A stretch of DNA of 64,000 bases from Vibrio neptunius (GTDB lineage: Bacteria > Pseudomonadota > Gammaproteobacteria > Enterobacterales > Vibrionaceae). This document shows positions 42,030 to 52,270 of the stretch, one piece after another. A model generated the notes under the pieces. That model did not search any database and was not told the DNA's origin. It worked only from the letters and a program-made list of their open reading frames with translations. A program made the position numbers and the translations under genes. The DNA is taken from positions 62,001 through 126,000 of the forward strand of contig NZ_JXXU01000040.1 in NCBI RefSeq assembly GCF_000967495.1, given 5' to 3'. Position 1 is the first letter of the stretch; the number at the start of each line of letters is the position of its first letter.

Positions 42030-43133
42030 TTATGCCAAATGCTCTTTCGCTAGATAATCATGGCTTTGCATTTCGATCAATCGAGACTGGCAACGTTTGA
42101 ATTCAAATTCCAATTGTCCCTGAGTGTATAACTCCTCTAACGGTACTTGTGCTGAGATAATCAATTTGACGTTTCGCTCATAGAACTCGTCTACCAGCGC
42201 AATGAAACGACGAGCTGCGTCGTCGCTTGCTCTCCCCATTTGTTGTACATCGGCAAGTAGCACCGTATTGTAAATTCTTGATAATTCAATATAGTCATTC
42301 TGACTTCTGGCCGATTGACATAACTGACTAAAAGTGGCGTGCAATACCCCTTCGTAAGAATTCACGATTTCTATCTGACGATGATTAATGTCTATGCTTT
42401 TGTCACCCTGCTTGTTTTCACCAACAAGCTGTTCAAAGTAATGGCACAGGTTGGTGTTGGCCTTAGTATCTAATGGGAAATGGTAAATCTCTGCTTGTTC
42501 CAATGTTCTTAGTCGGTAATCTATACCGCTGTCTACATTCAGTATCCGGCAATTAGCATTGATTAACTCAATGGCTGGTAAGAAACGTACTCTTTGTAAA
42601 CCATTTCGGTAAAGATCTTGAGGTGGGATATTAGACGTAGCTACAAGCACTACACCACGCTTAAACAAGGCTTGGAATAAAGTACCTAAAATCATTGCAT
42701 CAGTGATATCTGAAACAAAAAACTCATCAAAACAGATAATTTCTGCTTCTGATTTAAACTTATCCGCCACTAACTCCAGAGGATCATTAACCTCCCCCAA
42801 TGTGTTCAGCTCATCATGTACTCGATACATAAATCGGTGAAAGTGTACCCGCATTTTTTTTTCACAGGGCAAAGCTTCATAAAACGTATCCATTAAATAC
42901 GTTTTTCCACGCCCTACCCCACCCCAAAAATACAACCCCTTAGGGGCGACAGGTAACGAGGCTGTTTTACCGAACCAACTCTTCCACCTCGCAACAGGTT
43001 CAACTGAGGTGTTTACGTATTGAACAAATTCATGGTAGAGATTATCCAAAGCTGTCACTGCTTGAAGCTGCGCTTCATCTTGTTGAAAGCCATGTTCTTT
43101 TACATCTTTTGTATAGATCTCTAAGGGTGTCAT
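42030..43133 (-). CDS. zapE: Cell division ATPase ZapE
   Basis: 367 residues from the ATG at 43133; a GTG four codons upstream is possible, but E. coli ZapE aligns better from MTP. AFG1-type AAA ATPase that localises to the Z ring under stress or low oxygen. Walker A is in FWGGVGRGKTYLMD, Walker B in ICFDEFFVSDITDAM, and sensor residues in VATSNIPPQDLYRNGLQR. Divergent from zapG. Single gene on the minus strand. Confidence 0.96.
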   Translation of the reverse strand: MTPLEIYTKDVKEHGFQQDEAQLQAVTALDNLYHEFVQYVNTSVEPVARWKSWFGKTASLPVAPKGLYFWGGVGRGKTYLMDTFYEALPCEKKMRVHFHRFMYRVHDELNTLGEVNDPLELVADKFKSEAEIICFDEFFVSDITDAMILGTLFQALFKRGVVLVATSNIPPQDLYRNGLQRVRFLPAIELINANCRILNVDSGIDYRLRTLEQAEIYHFPLDTKANTNLCHYFEQLVGENKQGDKSIDINHRQIEIVNSYEGVLHATFSQLCQSARSQNDYIELSRIYNTVLLADVQQMGRASDDAARRFIALVDEFYERNVKLIISAQVPLEELYTQGQLEFEFKRCQSRLIEMQSHDYLAKEHLA

Positions 43134-43285
43134 CACTTCACTCACGTGCTATAGAAGGATTGAAACTGCTATGCAGAGCACACGCATTTTTCTTTATCGT
43201 CTCGAATTCTCATAGTAACATGTCCGATGAGCATGTGTAACCAGCCGGTAAAAAACATGTTAAATAACAATGATAAGGAGCGAAT

Positions 43286-43744
43286 ATGCCTTGGATTTAT
43301 GCCCTCGTAGGTTTGCTTGTTGGCGCTGTTTTAGGAATCATCATCTCGCGCATTTCCACTCCGGGATACAAAAAACAGAAGACCATCCAGAAAGACTTAG
43401 AAACTGCTAAGTTCGAGCTTGAGCAACAAAAACAAGATCTTGCCGATCATTTTGCTCAGACAGCCGAAATGTTAGATTCACTAGGTAAGGAATACACTAA
43501 GCTGTACCAACATATGACGAAAACGTCTGCAGAACTGTTGCCAAACATTCCTGAGCAAGACAATCCGTTCAATAAAAAAGTCGCGGATCAATCTCAAACT
43601 GAACAGTCCGCTGAGCCCAAACAACCATCACAGGCGTTTAGTGAAGCACCTAAAGATTACGTTTCAGGAGCAACGGGCATGTTAGCAGAAGAGGAAAAAG
43701 AAGTTCTCGACTCAGCACAGGCAGTAACTGCAAAAGCGTCGTAG
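43286..43744 (+). CDS. zapG: ZapG/YhcB, DUF1043 membrane protein
   Basis: 152 residues. One N-terminal membrane helix (about residues 4-23), then a coiled coil (residues 30-90) and a low-complexity, Gln/Ser/Pro-rich tail. DUF1043 proteins (E. coli YhcB) link the division and elongation machineries and influence envelope synthesis. AAGGAGCG lies before the ATG. Next to zapE and upstream of degQ-degS, as in other gammaproteobacteria. Confidence 0.93.
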   Translation: MPWIYALVGLLVGAVLGIIISRISTPGYKKQKTIQKDLETAKFELEQQKQDLADHFAQTAEMLDSLGKEYTKLYQHMTKTSAELLPNIPEQDNPFNKKVADQSQTEQSAEPKQPSQAFSEAPKDYVSGATGMLAEEEKEVLDSAQAVTAKAS

Positions 43745-43762
43745 TTCTATTTCACTTCTTGC

Positions 43763-43791
43763 TGAACTTTGCAAAGGTTTTTGAGTCATAA
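43763..43791 (+). promoter_or_regulatory. SigmaE-like promoter upstream of degQ
   Basis: TGAACTT (43763-43769) matches the sigmaE -35 core GAACTT, with TCATAA (43786-43791) at the -10 position after 16 bases, the spacing sigmaE prefers. The -10 is only partly like consensus TCAAA/TCTGA. It lies about 80 bases before the degQ ATG. Confidence 0.5.
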
Positions 43792-43870
43792 CTCCCATAA
43801 GTGTCGATTGATTTCTTATTTTTCAAACAAATATTGAATCTCAGGCCTTAACTTAACTAGGAGTTATCAG

Positions 43871-45238
43871 ATGAAAAAACCTTTGCTTGCTTTAACCGTC
43901 CTGTCTTTAAGCTTAAGTTCAATCATCACCCCCATACAAGCTACAGCGGCTCTCCCTCTATCTGTTGATGGAGAACAATTACCTAGCCTTGCACCAATGC
44001 TTGAAACCGTAACCCCTGCGGTGGTCAGTATTTCAGTAGAAGGCACTCAAGTATCTAAGCAACGTATTCCCGAGCAGTTCCGTTTCTTCTTCGGGCCTGA
44101 ATTTCCAACAGAACAATTGCAAGAACGTCCATTTAGAGGGCTCGGTTCCGGGGTTATCGTTAATGCAGAAAAAGGCTATGTGGTCACCAACTACCATGTC
44201 ATTAATGGCGCAGAAAAAATTCGCGTTAAACTGCATGATGGCCGTGAGTACGATGCTGAGCTAGTTGGCGGAGACCAGATGTCAGATGTCGCTCTTCTGC
44301 AACTTGAGAAAGCTAAAAACTTAACGGAAATTAAGATTGCAGATTCCGATGCTTTGCGTGTCGGTGACTTCGCTGTCGCGATTGGTAACCCATTCGGCTT
44401 AGGTCAAACAGTAACTTCAGGTATTGTCTCTGCGTTAGGTCGAAGTGGTTTAAATATCGAAAACTTCGAGAACTTCATCCAGACCGATGCAGCCATTAAC
44501 AGCGGCAACTCAGGTGGTGCTCTGGTTAATCTGAAAGGTGAACTGATTGGTATCAATACTGCGATTCTGGGTCCAAACGGTGGCAACGTTGGGATAGGTT
44601 TTGCCATTCCATCTAACATGATGACAAACCTCACCGACCAAATCTTAGAGTTTGGTGAAGTCAAGCGCGGAATGCTCGGTGTACAAGGGGGAGAGATCAC
44701 TTCCGAACTTGCGGACGCTCTGGGTTATGAATCAAGTAAAGGGGCTTTTGTCAGCCAAGTGGTTCCAGACAGCGCTGCTGACAAAGCAGGCATTAAAGCT
44801 GGCGACGTCATTGTTTCTGTCAACGGCAAAGAGATTCACTCGTTTAGTGAGCTGCGAGCTAAGGTCGCAACACTCGGTGCTGGCAAAAAGATCTCACTCG
44901 GAATTATCCGTGATGGCAAAAAAGAGAACTTTGAGGTCACCCTAGGCGAGCAACAAAACGTGAAAGCATCAGCAGATAAACTGCACGAAGGGCTTTCTGG
45001 TGCTGAGTTAACCAACACAACATCGAGTGACTCAGTCCAAGGCATAAAAGTCGCTTCAGTAGAAAAAGGCTCGAAAGCTGAGGCTTATCAACTTGCAAAA
45101 GGAGACATTATCATTGGTGTAAACCGTAAGCGTGTCAAAAACCTTGCAGAGTTCAGAAAAGTCCTTGAAAAACAACCTGGTGTTTTAGCTTTAAACATTC
45201 AGCGCGGTGAACGTACGATTTATTTGGTTGTGCGTTAA
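43871..45238 (+). CDS. degQ: Periplasmic serine protease DegQ (DegP/HtrA type)
   Basis: 455 residues. Envelope quality-control protease and chaperone. Signal peptide at residues 1-26 or so (cleaved after ATA), trypsin-like domain with catalytic His (NYHVIN), Asp (SDVALLQ) and Ser (GNSGGAL), then two PDZ domains (from about residues 260 and 365). Two PDZ domains and a signal peptide separate it from DegS. Whether to name it DegQ or DegP is uncertain; its position next to degS favours degQ. A sigmaE-like promoter precedes it. Confidence 0.96.
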   Translation: MKKPLLALTVLSLSLSSIITPIQATAALPLSVDGEQLPSLAPMLETVTPAVVSISVEGTQVSKQRIPEQFRFFFGPEFPTEQLQERPFRGLGSGVIVNAEKGYVVTNYHVINGAEKIRVKLHDGREYDAELVGGDQMSDVALLQLEKAKNLTEIKIADSDALRVGDFAVAIGNPFGLGQTVTSGIVSALGRSGLNIENFENFIQTDAAINSGNSGGALVNLKGELIGINTAILGPNGGNVGIGFAIPSNMMTNLTDQILEFGEVKRGMLGVQGGEITSELADALGYESSKGAFVSQVVPDSAADKAGIKAGDVIVSVNGKEIHSFSELRAKVATLGAGKKISLGIIRDGKKENFEVTLGEQQNVKASADKLHEGLSGAELTNTTSSDSVQGIKVASVEKGSKAEAYQLAKGDIIIGVNRKRVKNLAEFRKVLEKQPGVLALNIQRGERTIYLVVR

Positions 45239-45256
45239 AAACAAAAAATCCATGTC

Positions 45257-45286
45257 AAAGGACGGTAGGATCTTCTACCGTCCTTT
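45257..45286 (+). terminator. Terminator between degQ and degS
   Basis: AAAGGACGGTAG and CTACCGTCCTTT form a 12-bp perfect stem with a six-base loop, followed by T residues. degS must therefore have its own promoter or depend on read-through. Confidence 0.9.
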
Positions 45287-45351
45287 TATTATTTTCTCAT
45301 CTAATGCTATCCTTTCGCCACTTGTCTGAATTTTGAAGTGGTTAGGAAAAT

Positions 45352-46419
45352 ATGCTGCAATTCTTGTTGCGTTCAATCGGTTTAGGGTTGGCGACAGCTG
45401 CTCTGTTACTATTAGCTATCCCCTCTCTACGTTCCAGTATTCTTCCTCAGACTTTCAGCAATGAAATCAATATCACTTCAGCTCAAGAGATATCCTTTAA
45501 TGGTGCGGTGCGAAAAGCAGCCCCTGCCGTAGTAAATATATACAGCCGAAAATACACGGAAGACGATCGTTCTAAACTCCTGACTCAAGGGCTGGGCTCT
45601 GGAGTCATCGTTAGTGAAAAAGGCTACATCATAACCAACTACCATGTCGTCGCTCAGGCTGATCAGATTGTAGTAGCACTTCAGGATGGACGGGTAGCTG
45701 CCGCTCAATTAGTGGGTACTGACAAACGTACTGACATCGCGATTTTGCGTGTCGAAGGCAGCAATCTCCCCGTGATACCACTCAATCCTAATTACACTCC
45801 AACCGTAGGCGATGTGGTTCTTGCTATTGGTAACCCATACAATCTAGGTCAAACGACAACCTTTGGAATTGTTTCTGCGACTGGCCGTTCTTCCATTAGT
45901 GCAGGTGGACTACAAGGCTTTATTCAGACTGACGCGGCGATCAATGAAGGTAATTCTGGAGGGGCGTTAGTCAATACAAGAGGAGAGTTAGTTGGGATCA
46001 ATACAGCCTCATTCCAGCAAGCAACTGAACTAGAAACCTACGGCATTTCTTTTGCTATTCCATACGCGCTGGCAAATAAGATCATGCAGAAGATCATTGC
46101 CGACGGTCGTGTTATCCGAGGCTATATAGGTATCGACGGTCAAGATATTAATTCCGTCACCTCTCGTTTATTGGGTAATGAGCATTTGGGCGGCATTGTT
46201 GTATTAGGCGTTGACCCTAACGGACCTGGTGCAGACGCAGGATTTCAGGCTCAGGACATTATTCTTAAAATCGATGGACAAAGAATTAATGGTCGTCAAA
46301 GCGTAATGGATATTGTCACTGAATTGAGACCAGGGACTAGCGTCGATGTACTGATTCTACGTAAGGGTAAAGAACAAACACTTAACGTTATGATTGCAGA
46401 AGACACTCAAAAGATTTAA
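45352..46419 (+). CDS. degS: Site-1 protease DegS of the sigmaE pathway
   Basis: 355 residues. Inner membrane stress sensor that cuts the anti-sigma factor RseA when its single PDZ domain binds misfolded outer membrane porins. N-terminal membrane anchor (about residues 5-25), protease domain with His (NYHVVA), Asp (TDIAILR) and Ser (GNSGGAL), one PDZ domain from about residue 250. The absence of a cleavable signal and the single PDZ distinguish it from DegQ. Confidence 0.97.
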   Translation: MLQFLLRSIGLGLATAALLLLAIPSLRSSILPQTFSNEINITSAQEISFNGAVRKAAPAVVNIYSRKYTEDDRSKLLTQGLGSGVIVSEKGYIITNYHVVAQADQIVVALQDGRVAAAQLVGTDKRTDIAILRVEGSNLPVIPLNPNYTPTVGDVVLAIGNPYNLGQTTTFGIVSATGRSSISAGGLQGFIQTDAAINEGNSGGALVNTRGELVGINTASFQQATELETYGISFAIPYALANKIMQKIIADGRVIRGYIGIDGQDINSVTSRLLGNEHLGGIVVLGVDPNGPGADAGFQAQDIILKIDGQRINGRQSVMDIVTELRPGTSVDVLILRKGKEQTLNVMIAEDTQKI

Positions 46420-46431
46420 ACATTGAATAAA

Positions 46432-46459
46432 AAATCCCATACTTTCTAGTATGGGATTT
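46432..46459. terminator. Bidirectional terminator between degS and parC
   Basis: AAATCCCATACT and AGTATGGGATTT form a 12-bp perfect stem with a TTCT loop; A and T tracts flank it, so it serves both convergent genes. Confidence 0.9.
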
Positions 46460-46463
46460 GTTT

Positions 46464-48734
46464 TTACTCGCTGTCTTGCTCCATTGTAGAGCCTTCGATT
46501 TCTATGCGTGTTACTCTTTGTAATCCTCTAGGTAGTAGACTGCCTCGACGGCCTCGCTCACCACGGAAGTTGTCCAGATCGGCGCTCTTCAAACCTAGCT
46601 TACGCTTACCCGCATAAAGAGTGACTGAAGCTCCTTGAGGCAAGGATATCAAATGTGATACCACCTCTTCGCGTTCTTTGGCTTTAGCAGCAGGAATATT
46701 GATAATCTTATTACCCTTACCTTTACCCAATTGAGGAAGATCCTTGATAGGGAATAACAGCATTCGACCTTGGTTGGTGATCGCTAAAATTTCATCATTA
46801 TCTAGATCACTAATGGTGTCAGGTGTAATCACTTCCGAGTTTTGTGGTAATGTAACCAGTGCTTTACCACTACGGTTTTTTGATAAAAGATCACTGCCTT
46901 TACAAACGAAACCATAGCCAGCATCAGAACCCACTAACCACAATTGTTCTTCTTCCCCCATTACCACATGACGGATATTAGTTCCTGCACTAATGTTAAG
47001 ACGCCCAGTAATCGGCTCGCCCTGACTACGGGCTGACGGTAGAGAATGCGACTCGAGTGAATAGCTTCGACCATCACTGCCGAGGAAAACGGCCTGCTGA
47101 TTACTCTTACCGCGAGCATGAGCAAGGTATTTATCACCCGACTTATAGTTCAGGCCATCCGCATCAACATCATGTCCTTTAGCATGACGAATCCAACCTT
47201 TCTCAGAAAGCACAACCGTAATTGGTTCACTAGGGACTAAGTCACGCTCTGTTAGCGCCTTGGCTTCTGCGCGCTCAACCATTGGCGAACGGCGATCATC
47301 ACCATACTTGTCTGCGTCCGCTTTGATTTCTTTCTTCAGAAGCGTATTGAGACGTCGCTCAGAACCTAATAGTTGCTCTAGCTTTTCACGCTCTTTTTCT
47401 AGCTCTTCCTGCTCTCCACGAATCTTCATCTCTTCCAATTTCGCTAAGTGGCGAAGCTTGGTATCGAGAATCGCATCGGCTTGAATATCAGTAATACCAA
47501 AACGTTCCATCAGCACCGCTTTAGGATCGTCTTCAGTACGAATAATCTCAATCACCTCATCAAGGTTAAGGTATGCAACCAACAAACCTTCCAAGATGTG
47601 CAAGCGAGCCATAACTTTATCTAAACGGTGTTGCAAACGACGACGTACAGTCGCACGGCGGAATTCGATCCATTCAGAGAGAATTTGAACGAGCCCTTTC
47701 ACCTGAGGGCGGTTGTCTAAACCAATCATGTTTAGGTTTACACGGAAGTTCTTTTCAAGATCGGTTGAGGCAAATAGATGGTTCATCAACTGGTCACAGT
47801 CAACGCGGTTTGAACGCGGCACCACCACGATACGAGTCGGATTCTCGTGATCGGATTCATCACGCAGATCGTCAACCATAGGCAGCTTTTTAGCACGCAT
47901 TTGGTTAGCGATTTGCTCTAGTAACTTAGCGCCGGACACTTGGTGTGGCAGAGCGGTAATGACGATCTCTGAACCTTCTTTATGCCACACAGCACGCATT
48001 TTAATGCTGCCGCGACCAGTACGATAAATCTTCTCTAAGTCTGCTTTAGGCGAAATGATCTCTGCTTCTGTTGGGTAATCAGGCCCTTGAACAAAGTTCA
48101 TTACGTCTGCAAGTTCAGACTTTGGATTGTCGATAAGGTGAATCGTTGCTTCCGCCACTTCACGTACGTTGTGTGGTGGAATATCCGTGGCCATACCTAC
48201 CGCAATACCTGTCACACCGTTAAGCAGGATGTGAGGTAAACGTGATGGCAACATTTGCGGCTCTTTCATTGTGCCGTCAAAGTTCGGCTGCCATTCCACG
48301 GTGCCTTGACCTAGCTCGCCAAGCAAAACTTCCGCAAACTTAGATAGTTTGGCTTCGGTATAACGCATCGCCGCGAACGATTTAGGATCATCAGGCGCAC
48401 CCCAGTTCCCTTGACCATCTACGAGCGGATAGCGATATGAAAATGGCTGAGCCATCAATACCATAGCTTCGTAACAAGCAGAGTCCCCGTGAGGATGGTA
48501 TTTACCCAACACGTCACCAACAGTACGTGCTGATTTTTTGTATTTTGCCGCTGCCGAAAGGCCAAGCTCCGACATTGCGTAGATAATACGACGCTGAACC
48601 GGCTTTAAACCGTCACCAATATATGGCAACGCGCGATCCATAATGACGTACATCGAATAATTGAGATAAGCGTCTTCGGTGAACTTGCGCATTGGCAACT
48701 GTTCAACGCCATCAAATGTGATTTCAGTAGACAT
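46464..48734 (-). CDS. parC: Topoisomerase IV subunit A
   Basis: 756 residues. Breaks and rejoins DNA to unlink daughter chromosomes. The catalytic tyrosine is in [11 protein letters not shown], and the C-terminal beta-pinwheel wraps DNA. The quinolone region reads [12 protein letters not shown] with Ser85 and Glu89, the drug-sensitive residues. It lies three bases after parE, so the subunits are made from one transcript, an arrangement not shared by E. coli, where other genes intervene. Confidence 0.98.
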   Translation of the reverse strand: MSTEITFDGVEQLPMRKFTEDAYLNYSMYVIMDRALPYIGDGLKPVQRRIIYAMSELGLSAAAKYKKSARTVGDVLGKYHPHGDSACYEAMVLMAQPFSYRYPLVDGQGNWGAPDDPKSFAAMRYTEAKLSKFAEVLLGELGQGTVEWQPNFDGTMKEPQMLPSRLPHILLNGVTGIAVGMATDIPPHNVREVAEATIHLIDNPKSELADVMNFVQGPDYPTEAEIISPKADLEKIYRTGRGSIKMRAVWHKEGSEIVITALPHQVSGAKLLEQIANQMRAKKLPMVDDLRDESDHENPTRIVVVPRSNRVDCDQLMNHLFASTDLEKNFRVNLNMIGLDNRPQVKGLVQILSEWIEFRRATVRRRLQHRLDKVMARLHILEGLLVAYLNLDEVIEIIRTEDDPKAVLMERFGITDIQADAILDTKLRHLAKLEEMKIRGEQEELEKEREKLEQLLGSERRLNTLLKKEIKADADKYGDDRRSPMVERAEAKALTERDLVPSEPITVVLSEKGWIRHAKGHDVDADGLNYKSGDKYLAHARGKSNQQAVFLGSDGRSYSLESHSLPSARSQGEPITGRLNISAGTNIRHVVMGEEEQLWLVGSDAGYGFVCKGSDLLSKNRSGKALVTLPQNSEVITPDTISDLDNDEILAITNQGRMLLFPIKDLPQLGKGKGNKIINIPAAKAKEREEVVSHLISLPQGASVTLYAGKRKLGLKSADLDNFRGERGRRGSLLPRGLQRVTRIEIEGSTMEQDSE

Positions 48735-48737
48735 CTG

Positions 48738-50618
48738 TTAAACCTCTGCCATGTCGCCGTTGTTTTGTAACCAAGAGCGACGATCATCAGCACGCTTCTT
48801 ACCAAGCAGCATATCCATCATTTCCATGGTGGCTTGGTTGTCATCAATGGTTAGCTGAACTAAGCGACGAGTATTTGGATCCATCGTCGTTTCACGAAGT
48901 TGCAGTGGGTTCATCTCACCCAAACCTTTGAATCGCTGTACGTTGATTTTTGCTTTCTTCTTCGACAAGCGCTCTAGAATGCCTTCTTTTTCATCGTCAT
49001 CAAGGGCATAGAATACTTCCTTACCACAGTCGATACGATAGAGCGGTGGCATGGCTACATAAATATGACCCGCTTCAACGAGAGAACGGAAATGACGCGT
49101 AAATAGGGCGCATAGTAGCGTTGCGATATGCAGACCATCCGAGTCCGCATCGGCAAGGATACAGATCTTACCGTAGCGAAGACCTTCAAGATTCTCGCTA
49201 TCTGGATCAATACCTAGTGCCACTGAGATATCATGGACTTCTTGAGAAGCAAGTACCTGATCAGGAGAGACTTCCCACGTATTAAGAATTTTACCGCGTA
49301 GTGGCATTACCGCTTGGAACTCACGGTCACGAGCTTGCTTAGCTGAACCACCTGCCGAGTCACCCTCGACGAAGAAGATTTCAGTGCGGTTTAAATCTTG
49401 AACCGAACAATCCGTCAGTTTGCCTGGTAGAGCTGGGCCTGAAGCCACTTTTTTACGCACCACCTTCTTACTTGCACGCATACGGCGGTGAGCGTTAGCA
49501 ATACAGACTTCAGCCAGCTGTTCAGCAAGTTGTGGTTTTTCATTTAGCCATAAGCTGAATGAATCCTTCACGACTCCAGAAACAAATGCAGCGGTTTGAC
49601 GTGAAGAGAGACGCTCTTTAGTCTGACCAGCAAATTGGGGATCCTGCATCTTAACCGACAACACGTACGAACAGCGATCAAATACATCATCCCCCGTAAG
49701 CTTAACGCCACGTGGCAACAGGTTGCGGAATTCACAGAACTCTCGCATAGCATCAAGCAAACCTTGGCGCAGACCATTGACGTGGGTACCACCTTGTGCG
49801 GTAGGAATGAGGTTAACGTAGCTTTCGGTGATCATCTCACCACCTTCTGGCTGCCAAATGACAGCCCAGTTTGCGGCTTCTGTTTCAGCAGAAAATTCGC
49901 CAGTAAATGGCTCTTCAGGCAAAACTGTATAGCCTTTCACGCCTTCCGCAAGATAATCTTTGAGACCATCTTCATACAACCATTTATGCTCGTTACCATT
50001 GACCTTATCAGAGAACGTGATTTCCAGTCCTGGACAAAGCACAGCTTTGGCTCGAAGGTTGTTAATCAGTCGGGTGACTGAGAAGTTTGCCGAGTCAAAG
50101 TACTTAGCGTCCGGCCAGAAGTGAACGCTAGTACCTTTGTTACGGCGTCCACAAGTCCCTGTCACGGTTAAATCAGAAACCTTATCACCATGTTCAAATG
50201 CAATGTCATACACCTGACCATCACGGCGCACCGTCACTTCCACACGCTTAGACAAGGCGTTCACCACGGAGATACCTACCCCGTGCAGACCACCAGAGAA
50301 TTGATAGTTTTTATTCGAGAACTTACCACCTGCGTGAAGCTTACATAGAATAAGCTCCACACCAGAGACTTTCTCTTCTGGGTGGATATCAACGGGCATG
50401 CCTCGACCATCATCGGTCACTTCAAGTGACTGGTCAGCATGGAGAATTACTTGAACTTTTGAAGCGTGTCCGGCGAGCGCTTCATCGACACTGTTATCGA
50501 TGACTTCTTGTCCCAAATGGTTAGGACGCGCGGTATCCGTATACATCCCTGGTCGGCGACGTACTGGCTCCAAACCATTAAGAACCTCAATGGCTCCTGC
50601 ATTATATTGTTCAGTCAT
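48738..50618 (-). CDS. parE: Topoisomerase IV subunit B
   Basis: 626 residues. The ATPase subunit. GHKL motifs in the N-terminal domain (VIDNSVDEALAGHAS, DDGRGMPVDIHPEEK, GGLHGVGISVVNALS), then the transducer domain, then the TOPRIM domain with VEGDSAGGSAKQARDR and DADSDGLHI for Mg binding. No unusual replacements seen in these motifs. First gene of parE-parC, about 215 bases after yqiA. Confidence 0.98.
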   Translation of the reverse strand: MTEQYNAGAIEVLNGLEPVRRRPGMYTDTARPNHLGQEVIDNSVDEALAGHASKVQVILHADQSLEVTDDGRGMPVDIHPEEKVSGVELILCKLHAGGKFSNKNYQFSGGLHGVGISVVNALSKRVEVTVRRDGQVYDIAFEHGDKVSDLTVTGTCGRRNKGTSVHFWPDAKYFDSANFSVTRLINNLRAKAVLCPGLEITFSDKVNGNEHKWLYEDGLKDYLAEGVKGYTVLPEEPFTGEFSAETEAANWAVIWQPEGGEMITESYVNLIPTAQGGTHVNGLRQGLLDAMREFCEFRNLLPRGVKLTGDDVFDRCSYVLSVKMQDPQFAGQTKERLSSRQTAAFVSGVVKDSFSLWLNEKPQLAEQLAEVCIANAHRRMRASKKVVRKKVASGPALPGKLTDCSVQDLNRTEIFFVEGDSAGGSAKQARDREFQAVMPLRGKILNTWEVSPDQVLASQEVHDISVALGIDPDSENLEGLRYGKICILADADSDGLHIATLLCALFTRHFRSLVEAGHIYVAMPPLYRIDCGKEVFYALDDDEKEGILERLSKKKAKINVQRFKGLGEMNPLQLRETTMDPNTRRLVQLTIDDNQATMEMMDMLLGKKRADDRRSWLQNNGDMAEV

Positions 50619-50690
50619 AATACGGAATTTCGTTATATAAAATAAATGGGTTACTGAGCCAGCAATTTTTTGTTCTTTTTATCAATGAGC

Positions 50691-50822
50691 CTAAAAAGTA
50701 GCAAAAACGGCCAAACTCTCGTCGTTCTGAATCCAGCTCAGTACAGGTGAAACATAGTCTGGAAGAGAGGCAATGATGTCAAGCGGGATAACGAAGTAAC
50801 CACTAAAATTATGACTCTTCCC
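50691..50822 (-). other. Start-less open frame between yqiA and parE
   Basis: 43 sense codons bounded by stops, with no ATG, GTG or TTG in a useful place and no ribosome binding site. The peptide would contain VIPLDIIASLPDYVSPVLSW. It has a protein-like composition, so it may be the translation of a degenerate extragenic repeat or the remnant of a gene. On the minus strand TTGACA (part of the same stretch) could act as a -35 for parE, but a matching -10 is poor. Confidence 0.3.
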
Positions 50823-50832
50823 TCAAGGAGTG

Positions 50833-51414
50833 CTAGAGCTGAAGAAATTCGATAATTTGTTGGGGGTAGCGTTCGAAGTTAATAAAACTATGATCCCCTC
50901 CTTCTTCAACAGTTTGCTTAGCTCCTAAAAATTTATCGACTGCCTGATGATAATCCAGCACTTCATCCTTAGTTTGCTGCAAAAGCCAGAAATCCTGAGG
51001 TCGCTTGATTGAAGGTGTATCCAACACTTTAAGCTCATCAATGTGTCTATCTTCTAAAACATAACGTTGATGTGTATAGGGATTTTCTTGTTCACCTAAG
51101 TAATCAGCGAGCAATTCATAAGGTTTTACTGCTGGGTTAACAACCACAGCTCTGAAGCCAAATTGAGCATTCAGCCACATAGACATGTATCCCCCAAGAG
51201 AGCTGCCAATCAAACCAATACGATATTCATTGATATGTTGTTCAATAATGTCCAATAAACACTCAGCGGCTTGTTTCGGGAAGCACGGTAGCTGAGGCAC
51301 AACCACCTTAATATCAGGATGATATTGCTTACAATACTCCTTCATAACAGTAGCTTTATGAGACAAAGGAGAACTGTTAAAGCCATGAATATAAAGAAGT
51401 AATGAAGGTCGCAT
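50833..51414 (-). CDS. yqiA: YqiA family alpha/beta hydrolase (esterase)
   Basis: 193 residues. Short alpha/beta hydrolase; E. coli YqiA hydrolyses short acyl-CoA and ester substrates. N-terminal YIHGFNSSPLSHKA oxyanion region, nucleophile elbow GSSLGGYMS and a late GGDHSF with the catalytic His. Located between cpdA and parE as in E. coli. AAGGATC precedes the ATG. The physiological substrate is not known. Confidence 0.93.
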   Translation of the reverse strand: MRPSLLLYIHGFNSSPLSHKATVMKEYCKQYHPDIKVVVPQLPCFPKQAAECLLDIIEQHINEYRIGLIGSSLGGYMSMWLNAQFGFRAVVVNPAVKPYELLADYLGEQENPYTHQRYVLEDRHIDELKVLDTPSIKRPQDFWLLQQTKDEVLDYHQAVDKFLGAKQTVEEGGDHSFINFERYPQQIIEFLQL

Positions 51415-51442
51415 AGAGATCCTTAGTAAGAAGAATTCAAGT

Positions 51443-52261
51443 TTAATAGCCCGTTGAATGAAAATCAGGTTGGAAGCTACCCACAGGTAGCCGTTTCACT
51501 TCAGTCTCGACAGTACCGTCGTCGTGTAACAGAAGTTCACGCCAACCTGGAGCCTGATTATCTAAAGCAAAATCATCGCAGTGTGGTTTGAACTGAACGC
51601 AGGTGGATGGCGTTGCCATAACACGAACGCCTTTACGAACGACATTCATATCTTGATGCACATGACCACATAAGACAGCTTTAACGTTATTATGTTTATC
51701 AAGGATTTGCCATAAATCTTCTGAATCTTTCAAGGTGTGCTGATCTAGCCAAGCACTACCAACCAGTATAGGATGATGATGAAGTAAAATCAGGGTGTAG
51801 CGTTGAGGGTACTGAGCGAGTTTTTCCTCAAGAAGCATAAGCTGCTTGTCGCTCAAACGACCATGCGGTACACCTGCAACCTGAGAGTCAAGCACAATCA
51901 TCTGCCATTGTTCACCCAACAGTGCATGTTCAATTTGCTGAATTTGCGGAGAAGGTATCACTGATGTCATGCTCGGTTTGAAATCATGATTACCCGGCAA
52001 CCAGAAACATTTTTTCTTGAGTGGGATAATACCTTTCTCAAACCGTTGGTAAGAAGCTTCGCTATGATCTTGTGAAATATCCCCTGTCGCCAAAATGGCA
52101 TCATAGGCAGGATTTTCTTCGACAATAGCGTCAATGACAGCTTTGAAACTGTCGCCTGTATTCACACTCAAAAGGCTTCCATCTGCTGCTTCAAATAGAT
52201 GAGTATCTGTAATCTGGAGCAGCCTAATGCTGCTATCTGATGAGCTTGACGTTACTTTCAA
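51443..52261 (-). CDS. cpdA: 3',5'-cyclic-AMP phosphodiesterase CpdA
   Basis: 272 residues. A class III metallophosphoesterase that breaks down cAMP and so tunes CRP control. The metal-binding motifs run in order: ITDTHL, ATGDISQD, LPGNHDFK, LLHHHP and CGHVHQD. It lies 9 bases after yqiB and 28 bases before yqiA in an operon headed by nudF. Confidence 0.97.
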   Translation of the reverse strand: MKVTSSSSDSSIRLLQITDTHLFEAADGSLLSVNTGDSFKAVIDAIVEENPAYDAILATGDISQDHSEASYQRFEKGIIPLKKKCFWLPGNHDFKPSMTSVIPSPQIQQIEHALLGEQWQMIVLDSQVAGVPHGRLSDKQLMLLEEKLAQYPQRYTLILLHHHPILVGSAWLDQHTLKDSEDLWQILDKHNNVKAVLCGHVHQDMNVVRKGVRVMATPSTCVQFKPHCDDFALDNQAPGWRELLLHDDGTVETEVKRLPVGSFQPDFHSTGY

Positions 52262-52270
52262 AACTAAAAC

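Noticed and set aside
47260..47484. Serine-rich plus-strand frame opposite parC
   Set aside because: Low-complexity translation of the reverse strand of a coiled-coil coding region.
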